From Symbioplanes lichenis (GTDB taxonomy: Bacteria; Actinomycetota; Actinomycetes; Mycobacteriales; Micromonosporaceae): a stretch of 64,000 nucleotides of DNA. The stretch is from positions 186,001 through 250,000 of the forward strand of contig NZ_JAUZQD010000015.1 in assembly GCF_030709675.1 (NCBI RefSeq). The letters are read 5' to 3'. The notes beneath the pieces were generated by a model, which made no database searches, was not told the origin of the DNA, and worked only from the letters and a program-made list of their open reading frames with translations. The translations under genes and the position numbers were made by a program. Shown one piece after another: positions 21,318-31,313 of this stretch. Each line of letters starts with the position of its first letter. Positions within the stretch are counted from its first letter, which is position 1.

Positions 21318-21665
21318 GACGGCAGGAAAGGGAGTCCGCTCACGACCCGAGCGGGCCCGGGCAGCACCCGCGGACGGGGCGGGCGAGTCCGAGCTCGACG
21401 GGGCGGGCACGGAGCGGCCCACCCACCGCCGGTCAGCCAGACTTTCTCCGGCCTGGCGTCACCGTAGGGCAGAAGTGACGCCAGGCGGAATATCCGACTT
21501 TTCCCACGCGAAGACCGGCCACGCCACGAGGGACAGCGTGGGAACCGACCGCGCGAAGATCAACCGCGCCACGAGCGTCCGCGCGGAGATCGACTGCGCC
21601 ACGAGGGGCCGCGCGAAAGGCGGGCCGCGCGAAAGACCGGACGGAAGCCGCCGGCGCCGGGCGAC
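21318..21665. other. Gene-free stretch with inverted and direct repeats
   Basis: No gene is supported in these 348 bp. A perfect 11-bp inverted repeat lies at 21451-21484. From about 21500 to 21640 a GCGCCACGAG core recurs at roughly 40-bp intervals alongside CCGCGCG blocks. The region sits directly after the dedA stop on the minus strand and could contain its terminator. Confidence 0.55.
21451..21484. terminator. Inverted repeat CCTGGCGTCAC / GTGACGCCAGG
   Basis: Perfect 11-bp arms at 21451-21461 and 21474-21484 with a 12-base loop. It lies about 180 bp beyond the dedA stop. It may end transcription from either side or be a protein binding site; the loop is larger than in typical terminators. 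Confidence 0.45.
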
Positions 21666-22970
21666 TCAGCGCGAGCGGCGCGGATCGTCCTCGTCGTACT
21701 GCGGGTACTGGCCCGGTTGCGGGTAACCACCCTGCGATGGCCCGGGCTGCGAGTAACCGTCCTGCGAGTTCCCGCCGTAGGAGTTCCCGCCCTGGGGATA
21801 ACCGCTCTGCGGATGCCCACCCTGGCGATGACCGCCCTGAGGATGCCCGCCCGGCCCGTAGTGCTCCTGAGGCCGGCCGTAAAGATCCTGCGACTGCGCA
21901 TAGGGATCCTGAGCCTGCCCGTAGGGATCCTGCGGCTGCCCGTAGGAATCCTGCGGCTGTGCATAAGGATCCTGCGGCTTCCCGTAGGCCTGCCCGCCGT
22001 AAGTCTGACCACCGTACGTCTGCCCACGCTGGTCACCGCCGCCCGCGTAGGGCTCCTGACCGTACGGATCCCCGTAAGCCTGACCCTGCTGCGGAGACGA
22101 AGGCTGCTGATGCGAAGGCTGCTGGTGCGACGGCGCCTGGTGCGAAGAGTGCTGGTGGTCGGTGAACTCCTCGGCCAGCCCGGCCACCGTGGCCGCCGCC
22201 ACCACACCGATCGCGGCCACCGGCCCCGGCTCGTCAGGGGAGGCGGAAGCCGAACCGGGCACCGACGAGGAGTCGGAACCCTCCAGAGCCGCCCGCTTCT
22301 TCGCCTTCCGCTCGCGCAGCGCCTCGATCAGGATCGGCAGCACCGAGATGATCACGATCACGAAGACGACCGGCAGGATGTAGTGGTCGATCTTGTCGCC
22401 GATGGCGTCGTAGATCTGCTGGGCCAGCAGGTAGCCGATGAGCAGCACGCCGTCGGTCCACAGGATGGCCCCGACGATGTTCCACAGCAGGAACTGCTTG
22501 GCCGGCATCCCCAGCGTGCCCGCCACCGGGTTGAGGAAGGTGCGAACGATCGGGATGAACCGGGCGAGCACAACGGCCTTGGCGGGACCGAACTTCTCGA
22601 AGTAGTACTCGGCCTTCTCGACGTACTCGCGCTTGAAGAGCTTGCTGTCCTGCCGGTCGAACATGCGCTTGCCGTAGCGAGCCCCGAGGAAGTGGCCCAG
22701 CTGCGCCCCGATGATGGCGCACAAGGGCGCGCCGATCAGCAGGCCCGCGAGGGAGATCCGGGTGCCGTCGCCGAAGATCGAGTCGGCGACGGGGGAGGCC
22801 GCGACGCCCGCCAGGAACAGCAGCGAGTCGCCGGGGAAGAAGAAGCCGACGAGCAGGCCGGTCTCCGCGAAGAGGATCGCCCAGACGCCGATGAGCCCGA
22901 AGGTCTGGAGCAGATCCTTCGGGTCCATCGGGTTCAATGCGAGCTGCTCGGTGAGCGCTTGGGTAACCAC
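21666..22970 (-). CDS. DedA-family membrane protein with Gln/Tyr/Gly-rich tail
   Basis: The first about 220 residues are a DedA/SNARE-associated domain: FGLIGVWAILFAETGLLVGF, FPGDSLLFLAG, the conserved GARYGKRMFDR and FxRFIPIVRTFLNPVAG, then transmembrane helices. DedA proteins are membrane proteins linked to lipid-carrier flipping and envelope homeostasis. The next 200 residues are low-complexity (YGQPQDPYGQAQDPYAQSQD), unusual for the family. The GTG at 22970 is used; ATG at 22928 is an alternative. Total 434 residues. It converges on arsR across the repeat region. Confidence 0.85.
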   Translation of the reverse strand: MVTQALTEQLALNPMDPKDLLQTFGLIGVWAILFAETGLLVGFFFPGDSLLFLAGVAASPVADSIFGDGTRISLAGLLIGAPLCAIIGAQLGHFLGARYGKRMFDRQDSKLFKREYVEKAEYYFEKFGPAKAVVLARFIPIVRTFLNPVAGTLGMPAKQFLLWNIVGAILWTDGVLLIGYLLAQQIYDAIGDKIDHYILPVVFVIVIISVLPILIEALRERKAKKRAALEGSDSSSVPGSASASPDEPGPVAAIGVVAAATVAGLAEEFTDHQHSSHQAPSHQQPSHQQPSSPQQGQAYGDPYGQEPYAGGGDQRGQTYGGQTYGGQAYGKPQDPYAQPQDSYGQPQDPYGQAQDPYAQSQDLYGRPQEHYGPGGHPQGGHRQGGHPQSGYPQGGNSYGGNSQDGYSQPGPSQGGYPQPGQYPQYDEDDPRRSR

Positions 22971-23023
22971 GCCTGGAAGGGTACCGGTAGGTTGCAGTGC
23001 CGAACCTGTACGCGGCCTGTGAT

Positions 23024-25483
23024 TCAGAGCCGGGGGTCCACAGGTTCGGACTCCGCGGCCAGGATGGCGAAAACCAGCTCGTGGATCCGCCACAGGGGCG
23101 CGCCCTCGGCCAACCGGTCCAGCGCCGCCAGGCCCAGCCCGTGCTCGCGCAGGGCCAGCGACCGCTTGCGGCCGAGCTGCCGCTGCCGGAGGCGTTCGAG
23201 CTGCTCGGGACGGGTGTACTCGGGGCCGTAGATGATCCGCAGGTACTCCCGGCCGCGGCACTTCACGCCCGGCTGCACCAGCCGGCCGCGCTCGTCGGTG
23301 GCGCCGAGCCCGGCCCACGGCTTGACGACCATGCCCTCCCCGCCGGCGGCGGTCAGGTCGAGCCACCACTCGGTCGCCGCGGCCTCGGCCGCCGGGTCGT
23401 TCAGATCGACGATCATCCGCCGGGTGGGCGTGAAGACCGTCGGATCGGCCGCCACCAGCTTGTCGGCCTGCGCCAGGTGCCACCCGTGATCGGCGCCGGC
23501 GTAACTGACTCCCGGCCCGGCGAGCACGGCGAACGGCGCCAGCGTCACCCCGTCCAGCCCGTCGACCGGCCGCACGTACGCCCGGTAGGCCGCCGAGAAT
23601 CCCGCGATCTCCGACGACCGCAGAGCCAGCCGCTCCTGCAGCGCGGACACGTCAAGTCCGCGCGCAGCCGCCCGGTCGAGCACCCCGAGCGCGGCGGGCA
23701 GGGCAGCCCGAGCCGCCGCCCCGACGCTCGCGTACCGCTCGCGGATCAGCCCGCCCGCCTTCGCCGACCACGGCAGCACTTCGACGTCGAGCAGCAGCCA
23801 GTCGTCGAGCAGATCGGACGCAGCCGCCCGTACCCGGGAAAGCAGGGCCGAGGTCAGGGCAGCGTCGAAGAACGGCCGCCCGGTCCGCGTCCAGATCGCG
23901 TCGCCGGCACCGTCGCGGGAGACGCGAACCACCGCCCGCGACCCCATGTGCTTCTCCTCGCACACGACCTTGTCCACTCCGGCCGCCCGCATGTCCGCGA
24001 ACGCGGTCGACGGGTGCTCCAGGTAACCGGGAAGCTGCGAGGTCGAGCAGGGTGCCATAGTCGGCGGCAGCCACACCAGCGTCGCCGGGTCCAGCGCGAA
24101 CCGGCTCATCACCTCGAGCGCCGCGGCGGCGTTCTCGGCGGGCACGGTCGTCCGCCCGTACCCGTAATCAATGTGTCGTCGCCCGATGACGTCGGACAGG
24201 TCGAGACCGTGCTCCGGGCGCGCTGAGGTGACGAGCGGCCGCACCGGCGCGTAGTACTCCCGCGCGGCCGGTACGGACACCAGCTCCCGGGACGGCCAGC
24301 GCAGCGCGGTCAGCTTCCCGCCGAACACGCAACCGGTGTCGAGGCAGATCGTGTTGTTGATCCACTCCGGCTCGGGCGTCGGCACGTGCCCGTAGACCAC
24401 GGCGGCCGACCCGCGGTAGTCGCGCGCCCACGGGTAGCGCACCGGGAGCCCGTACTCGTCGGTCTCGCCTGTGGTTTCGCCGTAGAGCGCGAAGGACCGC
24501 ACGCGTCCGGAGGCCCGCCCGTGATAGGCCTCCTTGAGCCCGGCGTGCGCGACCACCAGCTTGCCGCCGTCCAGCACGTAGTGGCTGACCAGCCCGTCGA
24601 TGAACGCCCGGACCTCGGCCACGAACTCCGGCGGCTCCTGCGCGAGCTGCTCGAGCGTCTCGGGCAGCCCGTGCGTCAGCTGCACGTTGCGGCCGTTGAG
24701 CTTGCGCGCCAGCTTCTGCTCGTGGTTCCCCGGCACGCAGATGGCCGAGCCGCTGCGCACCATGCCCATGACCAGGCGCAGCACCCCGGGCGAGTCCGGC
24801 CCGCGGTCCACGAGGTCGCCCACGAAGACCGCCGTACGCCCCTCCGGGTGCACCGCGTCGTCGCGCGTGACCGCGTACCCCAGCTTGGTCAGCAGTGCGA
24901 CCAGCTCGGCGTGGCACCCGTGCACGTCGCCGATGATGTCGAAGGGTCCGGTCAGCTCCCGCTTGTCGTTGAACAGCTTCTCGTAGCCGATCGTGGCGGC
25001 CGCGATCTCCTCGGGGCCGCGCAGCACGTGCACCTTGCGGAAGCCCTCCTTCGCGAGCTGCCCGAGCGAGCGCCGCAGGTCACGGTGCATCCGGGTGAGG
25101 ACCTGCCGCCCGAAGGTACGGTCGGCCCGCGCCTGGGTCCGCTCCCACGCCAGCGCCTCGGGGACGTCGAGCACGATGGCGACGGGCAGCACGTCGTGCT
25201 CCCGGGCGACCTTGACCAGTCCCGCCCGGGCGTGGGTCTGCAGGTTGGTGGCGTCCACGACGGTGAGCCGGCCCGCGGCGAGACGCTTGCCGGCCACGTA
25301 GTGCAGCACGTCGAAGGCGTCGCCGGACGCGGACTGGTCGTTCTCGTCGTCGGCGACCAGGCCCCGGAAGTAGTCGGAGGAGAGGACCTGGGTCGGGGCG
25401 AAGTGGGCTCGCGCGAAGGTCGACTTGCCGGACCCGGAGATGCCGACGAGCGCCACGAGGGCGAGCTCGGGGATGTCGATCAT
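23024..25483 (-). CDS. pnkp: Polynucleotide kinase-phosphatase-ligase Pnkp (RNA repair)
   Basis: This 819-residue protein matches bacterial Pnkp, the end-healing and sealing enzyme of the Pnkp/Hen1 RNA repair complex. Order of domains: 5' kinase with Walker A GISGSGKST (residues 14-22); binuclear metallophosphatase with GDVHGCHAE (about 187), GDLVDRG and GNHEQ motifs, which removes 2',3'-cyclic phosphates; and a nucleotidyltransferase ligase domain with the lysine motif EEKHMGSR near residue 500. Its start overlaps the end of hen1 by four bases, so it is the second gene of that operon. The ligase alone is inactive in known systems without Hen1. Confidence 0.95.
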   Translation of the reverse strand: MIDIPELALVALVGISGSGKSTFARAHFAPTQVLSSDYFRGLVADDENDQSASGDAFDVLHYVAGKRLAAGRLTVVDATNLQTHARAGLVKVAREHDVLPVAIVLDVPEALAWERTQARADRTFGRQVLTRMHRDLRRSLGQLAKEGFRKVHVLRGPEEIAAATIGYEKLFNDKRELTGPFDIIGDVHGCHAELVALLTKLGYAVTRDDAVHPEGRTAVFVGDLVDRGPDSPGVLRLVMGMVRSGSAICVPGNHEQKLARKLNGRNVQLTHGLPETLEQLAQEPPEFVAEVRAFIDGLVSHYVLDGGKLVVAHAGLKEAYHGRASGRVRSFALYGETTGETDEYGLPVRYPWARDYRGSAAVVYGHVPTPEPEWINNTICLDTGCVFGGKLTALRWPSRELVSVPAAREYYAPVRPLVTSARPEHGLDLSDVIGRRHIDYGYGRTTVPAENAAAALEVMSRFALDPATLVWLPPTMAPCSTSQLPGYLEHPSTAFADMRAAGVDKVVCEEKHMGSRAVVRVSRDGAGDAIWTRTGRPFFDAALTSALLSRVRAAASDLLDDWLLLDVEVLPWSAKAGGLIRERYASVGAAARAALPAALGVLDRAAARGLDVSALQERLALRSSEIAGFSAAYRAYVRPVDGLDGVTLAPFAVLAGPGVSYAGADHGWHLAQADKLVAADPTVFTPTRRMIVDLNDPAAEAAATEWWLDLTAAGGEGMVVKPWAGLGATDERGRLVQPGVKCRGREYLRIIYGPEYTRPEQLERLRQRQLGRKRSLALREHGLGLAALDRLAEGAPLWRIHELVFAILAAESEPVDPRL

Positions 25484-26847
25484 GATCCCTCCCGGGTGAA
25501 GACGGCCAGCTGCGTGGGCCGGCCGTGAGATTCGTCCGCGTCGCCGACGCCGCTGACCACGACGGAATAGCCGTGGGCGGCCGCTGTTCTATCGGTCCAC
25601 GCGGCGAACTCCGCGCGGTCCCACTCGAAGCGATGGTCGCTGTGCCGCATGCCGGTCAACCCCTCGTACAGCACGTTGTACTCGGCGTTCGGCGTGGTGA
25701 CGACGACTGTCGCCGGCCGCGCGTGCCCGAACACCGCCTCCTCCAGCGCGGGCAGCCGCGGCGGATCAATGTGCTCGACGACCTCCATGAGGACCGCGGC
25801 GTCGTACCCGCGCAGCCGGTCGTCGCGGTAGGTCAGGGCCGACTGCCACAGCTTCACCCGGTCGCGCTGCCGCTCGGGCGCGCGGTCGAGCCGCAGCCGC
25901 CGGTGCGCCAGCGCGAGCGCCCGCGAGGACACGTCGGTGCCGACGATCTCGGTGTACCGCTTGTCCTTGATCAGCCCGCTGAGCAGTGCGCCGCCGCCGC
26001 AGCCGAGGTCGAGCACGCGCGTGGCGCCGGACTCGGCGAGGGCGGCGAGCACGGCTTCCCGGCGCTGCTCAGCGAGCGACTGGAGGCGTACGACCGGCAG
26101 CTCGGCCTCCTCGTCGACGCTGCCCTGATCAGGGGCGACGAGCCTCTCCAGGGCGGTCTCGGTCAGCGATCGCCGGTGCGCCAGGTAACGCCGGATGATC
26201 AGCACCTTGGCGGGATGCGTGGCCAGCCAGCCCTCCCCGGAGCGGAGCAGCTTGTCGATCTCGTCGGGCGCCACCCAGTAGTGCTTCGCGTCGTCGAGGA
26301 CGGGCAGCAGCACGTACAGGTGGTTGAGCGCGTCGGCGAGCCGCAGCTCACCGGTGAGCGTCAGGTCGACGTAGGGGCTGTCGCCGGCGAGCGGGTGGCC
26401 GTCGGGGACATTGTCCAGCGGGATCGGCCGTGCGGTGACAGCCCAGCCGAGCGGCTCGAAGAGCTCAGCCGGGTCGCCCTTGCACCGCAGCACCGGCACG
26501 TGGATCTCCAGCGGGATCGCCTGGGCGGCCAGCTCCGGCCGGTCCTTCGACTGCCCGCGCAACGCGCTGCGGAAGACCTTCGCGAGGGCGCTCGCCAGCA
26601 GACTGGACGCCGCGTACGGGCGGTCGTTGACGTACTGACCGAGGGAGAAGGTCGCATCCGCCCGCAGGCGCCGGGGATCGACGTCGAGCAGCAGGGCGGC
26701 CGTGCACTTCTCCTCGGTCGCGTCGGGATAGAAGACGTGCGCCGTCCCGGTCGGCACGTCGAAGGAGTGCACCCGGTCCGGGTGCTTGACCAGCAGGAAC
26801 CCGAGGTCCGTCGCGGGAGCCCGGGTGGTCGTCACGGTGAGCAGCAC
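25480..26847 (-). CDS. hen1: 3'-terminal RNA ribose 2'-O-methyltransferase Hen1
   Basis: A 455-residue protein with the two-part layout of bacterial Hen1. The N-terminal half activates the Pnkp ligase. The C-terminal half is a SAM-dependent methyltransferase with motif I VLDLGCGGGALL (about residue 284) and the metal-binding EVVEHIDPPR typical of Hen1. It methylates the 2'-OH at the break of a cleaved RNA so that the repaired site cannot be cut again by the same ribotoxin. It is the first gene of the hen1-pnkp operon and divergent from the ECF sigma gene. Confidence 0.95.
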   Translation of the reverse strand: MLLTVTTTRAPATDLGFLLVKHPDRVHSFDVPTGTAHVFYPDATEEKCTAALLLDVDPRRLRADATFSLGQYVNDRPYAASSLLASALAKVFRSALRGQSKDRPELAAQAIPLEIHVPVLRCKGDPAELFEPLGWAVTARPIPLDNVPDGHPLAGDSPYVDLTLTGELRLADALNHLYVLLPVLDDAKHYWVAPDEIDKLLRSGEGWLATHPAKVLIIRRYLAHRRSLTETALERLVAPDQGSVDEEAELPVVRLQSLAEQRREAVLAALAESGATRVLDLGCGGGALLSGLIKDKRYTEIVGTDVSSRALALAHRRLRLDRAPERQRDRVKLWQSALTYRDDRLRGYDAAVLMEVVEHIDPPRLPALEEAVFGHARPATVVVTTPNAEYNVLYEGLTGMRHSDHRFEWDRAEFAAWTDRTAAAHGYSVVVSGVGDADESHGRPTQLAVFTREGS

Positions 26848-26946
26848 CGGCCGATGATCGCAAGATCATGCCGCCGCGAGCGAACGATTTGCGCGCCACC
26901 GCAATGATTCCGGGGCCCGGTCCCGTCGTACGAAGCGGAGGTGGCC

Positions 26947-27429
26947 GTGACCTACGAGGAGTTCGCGGGCAGCCGGTTGAGCGGGTTGCTGCGCTACGCC
27001 GTCATGCTGACCGGCGATCCGCACATCGCCGAGGACCTGGTCCAGGAGACGATGGTGCGCGTCCAGCTCAACTGGCGGCGGGTGGCGCGCAGCGAGTCCC
27101 CGGACTCGTACGTGCGCAAGATCCTCACCAACCAGTTCACAGACCTGCGCCGCGGCTCGTGGTGGCGGCGGGTGCTGCTGCGGGCCGAGGCGGATCCGGC
27201 CGTACCGGTGGCGGTCGATCACGCCGACCGGTCCGCCGAGCGCGACCAGGTCTGGGCCATGCTCGGCAGCCTGCCGCGGCGGCAGCGGGCGGCCCTGGTC
27301 CTGCGCTACTACGAAGATCTGCCCGACCAGGAGATCGCCGACGTGCTCGGCTGCGCGGTCGGCACCGTCCGTTCGTCCATCTCGCGGGCGCTCGCCACGC
27401 TCCGCACCGAGCTGGTGGAGGCCCGATGA
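26947..27429 (+). CDS. SigE-family ECF RNA polymerase sigma factor
   Basis: A 160-residue group 4 sigma factor. Region 2 is ...RLSGLLRYAVMLTGDPHIAEDLVQETMVRV, region 4 is LPRRQRAALVLRYYEDLPDQEIADVLGCAVGTVRSSISRAL. This pattern belongs to the SigE-type (ECF41-free, actinobacterial) group without an extra C-terminal domain. The GTG at 26947 has GGAGGT four to six bases upstream; GTG at 26941 is the alternative. The stop overlaps the next gene as ATGA, so the two are translationally coupled as sigma/anti-sigma pairs usually are. Confidence 0.9.
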   Translation: MTYEEFAGSRLSGLLRYAVMLTGDPHIAEDLVQETMVRVQLNWRRVARSESPDSYVRKILTNQFTDLRRGSWWRRVLLRAEADPAVPVAVDHADRSAERDQVWAMLGSLPRRQRAALVLRYYEDLPDQEIADVLGCAVGTVRSSISRALATLRTELVEAR

Positions 27430-28391
27430 CCCCGATCGAGGAGGAGCTGCGGGACGCTTTCGCGCGCCACGAGCCGGACACGCCGGCCGCCGGGCCGGTG
27501 CACGACAAGATCCAGACTGCCTGGGTACGCGCGAAGCGCCGCCGAACCCTCCGCCGGTCCGCGAGCGTGGCCGCCGCCGTGGTGCTCGCCACCGTGTCCG
27601 CGCCCGCCGCCCTGAGCCACTTCCGGCAGTCGGCCGCCCCGGTGACAGCCCCCGCGGCCTCGTCCTCGCCGGCCGTCGCCCGCCCGCTCGACGTCCTCCT
27701 GGTGGGCGAGGACGACGCCGGTGACGCGGACACGGTGATGCTCGTCCACCTGCCCGCCGACCGCTCGCACATCTATCTGGTCAGCGTGCCGCGCGACACC
27801 GTGGGCATCCGGGGCGTGGACGGCGGCCGCGTGCCAGGTGCCGTCTCCCACCTCACGGGCGTGAGTTTCGACGCCACGGTGACGGTCGGCTTCGACGACC
27901 TGCGCGCGCTGGCCGGCGCGGTGGGCCCGGTCGACGTGTGCCTGCCGGCCCCGGCGAACACGAACCGCTTCCGCACCGGCCGTCAGTTCGAGGCCGGCTG
28001 CCAGAAGATCGGCGCGGACGACGTGGCACCCCTGCTCCGGGCCCGTTACGGCCTGAAGGAGGGCCTCTACGACCGGGACCGCAACACCCAGCGTTTCCTG
28101 CGCGCGGTGGCCGCGAAGATGACGGCCGACGGCACGACCACCGACCCGGCCCGGCTGGCACCCCTGCTGACCATGCTCCGGGGCGACTCGGAAGTCTGGC
28201 TGCAGGCGGCCGCCTCGCTGAGCAAGGCCGAGGTGGTGGGGATCAGCGTGCCAGGCGGCGCCGCGCTCGACTCGAGCCGCTATCTGGGCGAGAAGTTCGA
28301 CGCCGCCGTGGCCCCCGGCCTCTTCGCGGCGATCCGGGGCGACACGCTCGCCGAGTGGACCGCCGGCCACCCCGATCTGCTGCTCGACTGA
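27426..28391 (+). CDS. Membrane protein with LCP (LytR-CpsA-Psr)-like domain, cotranscribed with ECF sigma
   Basis: The 321-residue product has a short cytoplasmic N-terminus (MTPIEEELRDAFARHEPDTP), one transmembrane segment near residues 40-60 and then a domain resembling LCP phosphotransferases: RPLDVLLVGED, DTVMLVHLPADRSHIYLVSVPRDT, VDVCLPAP, then ...LRARYGLKEGLYDRDRNTQRFLRAV. LCP proteins attach polymers to peptidoglycan. The key Arg cluster (VPRDT, YDRDRNTQ) is present but the catalytic Asp/Arg set cannot be fully confirmed. Its place, coupled to an ECF sigma factor, is where an anti-sigma factor normally lies, so the N-terminus may hold the sigma. Confidence 0.75.
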   Translation: MTPIEEELRDAFARHEPDTPAAGPVHDKIQTAWVRAKRRRTLRRSASVAAAVVLATVSAPAALSHFRQSAAPVTAPAASSSPAVARPLDVLLVGEDDAGDADTVMLVHLPADRSHIYLVSVPRDTVGIRGVDGGRVPGAVSHLTGVSFDATVTVGFDDLRALAGAVGPVDVCLPAPANTNRFRTGRQFEAGCQKIGADDVAPLLRARYGLKEGLYDRDRNTQRFLRAVAAKMTADGTTTDPARLAPLLTMLRGDSEVWLQAAASLSKAEVVGISVPGGAALDSSRYLGEKFDAAVAPGLFAAIRGDTLAEWTAGHPDLLLD

Positions 28392-28392
28392 G

Positions 28393-29784
28393 TCACCCGC
28401 GGCGGAAGCGGACGCGTACGGCATTGTCCTTCCGGGCAGCCGGCAGCTCGAGCTCGTTGTACTCGTCGGACAGAGAAACAGTGGCGACGCCACCGGTGAA
28501 CGTGCTCGTGGCCCGGAGCAGGACGGTGTGCGTGACGCGGGCCGCTCCCGCGTGCTTCGTCCAGCCCGAGGGGCAGAGCAGGTCGACGCCGTCGAAGTCG
28601 CCCAGGGTCAGGCAGGTCGAGGCCCGGACCAGTTTTACTCCCCGGGGGAGCTTGATCTCGGCCATCGTGTAGTTGTTGCCGAAAAGGTCTGGATGCAGGG
28701 CGCCGGGCCCCTGGTTGAGCACGCTGACCTTGAAGGAGCGGCGGCCGCCGGGCGTGATGTAGAGCGGCGCCGCCACCACGGTCAGGTTGGGGCGCTTGCC
28801 GCGGATCGCGAGCTGCAGGCCGGCGTACTCGCTGGCGGGGGTGGGGTCGACCTGCGGCACCCCGGACGCGGCCCCGAGCGGCGCCAGCGTGAGTTCGGCG
28901 CCCGTGCCGCGCCGGGACAAGCCCTCGACCCAGCGCTGACGGTCCTCGAACTCGGCCATGGTGAGCCACTGCACCGAGCTTTCCGCGATGCTCCCGCCCG
29001 CCGCGTCGGCCGGGGCGCGCCACTGGATCGGCGCGGAGAGGCCGTAGACGCGGCCGGGCTCGAGGACCGTGTCGAAGACGCACGAGACGACCACGTCGAA
29101 CCAGCAGTTGCTCGCGTTCGTGACGACGATGTCGACGCTCGTACCCAGTTGCAGGACCGTGCCCTCGATCGCGTTCGGGCCGGCGTTGCGTACCCGCGGC
29201 GTGAAGGACCCCACCTCGCCGGGGGCCGCCGAGGAGGTCAGGCCGGCATTCCCCGCGGCCAGGCTCACGCGCTCGGCGATCCGGACCGGCGTGGTGCTCG
29301 TGACGGGGTCCTGATCGTCCAGCCGGGCCGTGACCGTGACACTGCCGACGGCGCCCACCGTGGCCGTGGCGGTCGGGGTGACCAGGAAGTCGCCCATCGA
29401 GAACAGCCCGCCGCCGATCGGCCGGACGCCGGAGACCGAGCAGGTCAGCACCGTGCCGGCGCGTTTGCACGGCGACCACTCCTCGTCCTCGGTGACGATG
29501 AGGAGGGGGAAGCTCTCGAACTCCATCTCCACCAGCTCCGCGGCGCCGGTGAAGTCGACCGTGTAGCTGAGGCGGTGGCTGCGGGCCGGCTGCTCGCGGT
29601 GGCTGAGCGTACCCAGCAGGAAGGCGGTCTTCTCCCGCTGAGCCGGCGCCACCGTGATCGGGTCGAGGGCAACAGACAGCGTGGGAACGGCCGCGGCCGG
29701 CGCGGCGGTGGCCACGCCGGCCGGGACCAGCAGAACTGCTGCCGCCAGTGGCAGCAGGGACAACCAGAGGCGGCTGATCTTCAT
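28393..29784 (-). CDS. Secreted protein of unknown function
   Basis: A 463-residue protein with a clear signal peptide (KISRLWLSLLPLAAAVLLVPAGVATAAPA). The mature part shows beta-sandwich style repeats (DFTGAAELVEMEFESFP; SVTVTARLDDQDPVTSTT; VLQLGTSVDIVVTNASNC) like the CARDB/DUF11 repeat proteins, with Cys pairs (CKRAGTVLTCSV; CWFDVVVSCVF) likely forming disulphides. I do not recognise a specific family. It converges with the LCP-like gene, the stops being one base apart. TTAGAT seven bases before the ATG suggests a leaderless transcript. Confidence 0.75.
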   Translation of the reverse strand: MKISRLWLSLLPLAAAVLLVPAGVATAAPAAAVPTLSVALDPITVAPAQREKTAFLLGTLSHREQPARSHRLSYTVDFTGAAELVEMEFESFPLLIVTEDEEWSPCKRAGTVLTCSVSGVRPIGGGLFSMGDFLVTPTATATVGAVGSVTVTARLDDQDPVTSTTPVRIAERVSLAAGNAGLTSSAAPGEVGSFTPRVRNAGPNAIEGTVLQLGTSVDIVVTNASNCWFDVVVSCVFDTVLEPGRVYGLSAPIQWRAPADAAGGSIAESSVQWLTMAEFEDRQRWVEGLSRRGTGAELTLAPLGAASGVPQVDPTPASEYAGLQLAIRGKRPNLTVVAAPLYITPGGRRSFKVSVLNQGPGALHPDLFGNNYTMAEIKLPRGVKLVRASTCLTLGDFDGVDLLCPSGWTKHAGAARVTHTVLLRATSTFTGGVATVSLSDEYNELELPAARKDNAVRVRFRRG

Positions 29785-29825
29785 GATCGGAATCTAACCG
29801 GGGGTTATGCCCCGATGTGACCGCT

Positions 29826-30023
29826 TCAGCGGTAGTCGTCCTCCAGCTCGACGACGCGCCCCTGCTCGTGGGCGTCCCACTCGGACACCTCGATCGCCGG
29901 CGACACCTCCGCGTCCTCCACGCTGTCGTCACCGGCCAGCCAGCCGGGGGCCGCGTCGGTCGCCTGCTCGGCGGCGTCGCCCTCCGGAGCCTCCAGGTCG
30001 AGCTCGTAGTCCGGGTATGTCAT
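29826..30023 (-). CDS. Small acidic hypothetical protein, 65 residues
   Basis: Begins MTYPDYELDLEAPEGDAAEQ and ends VVELEDDYR. It is strongly acidic (Asp/Glu about one third) with no Cys and a single WDAHEQ block, and would be soluble. AAGAGGGAG lies just before the ATG at 30023, which is why this start is used rather than one at 30059. Function unknown. It shares a strand with the secreted protein gene 41 bp downstream. Confidence 0.7.
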   Translation of the reverse strand: MTYPDYELDLEAPEGDAAEQATDAAPGWLAGDDSVEDAEVSPAIEVSEWDAHEQGRVVELEDDYR

Positions 30024-30104
30024 GACCGACTCCCTCTTGCCGTCACGGGCTCTTTCCATACTCCCCCGTCCCCCGCATGATCGGAGGGCAAACCGGGTGC
30101 CTGT

Positions 30105-30120
30105 GTAACGGGTCGGTTAC
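30105..30120. promoter_or_regulatory. Inverted repeat GTAAC-N6-GTTAC upstream of fba
   Basis: Arms at 30105-30109 and 30116-30120, about 73 bp before the fba start and in the divergent region with the small acidic gene. It is a candidate operator; no regulator is known. Confidence 0.35.
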
Positions 30121-30192
30121 CGAGGCTCCGGTGACCTGCGGAATACTGGCCGACGGCAGGTCTCCGTCCTTCATGATCAAGGAGCGCTCCCG

Positions 30193-31218
<1,026 letters not shown>

Positions 31219-31232
31219 ACTGACGTTTTCTC

Positions 31233-31263
31233 GCGGCCGGTCTCCCTTCGGGGGACCGGCCGC
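31233..31263 (+). terminator. Terminator after fba with UUCG loop
   Basis: GCGGCCGGTC at 31233-31242 pairs with GACCGGCCGC at 31254-31263. Within it CCC-TTCG-GGG forms a very stable tetraloop, with one bulged T. It lies 14 bases after the fba stop. Confidence 0.85.
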
Positions 31264-31313
31264 TCTGCCTTCAGGGGATCGGCCCCGATCATGTTGCGAG
31301 GTGACGCTCCGGG

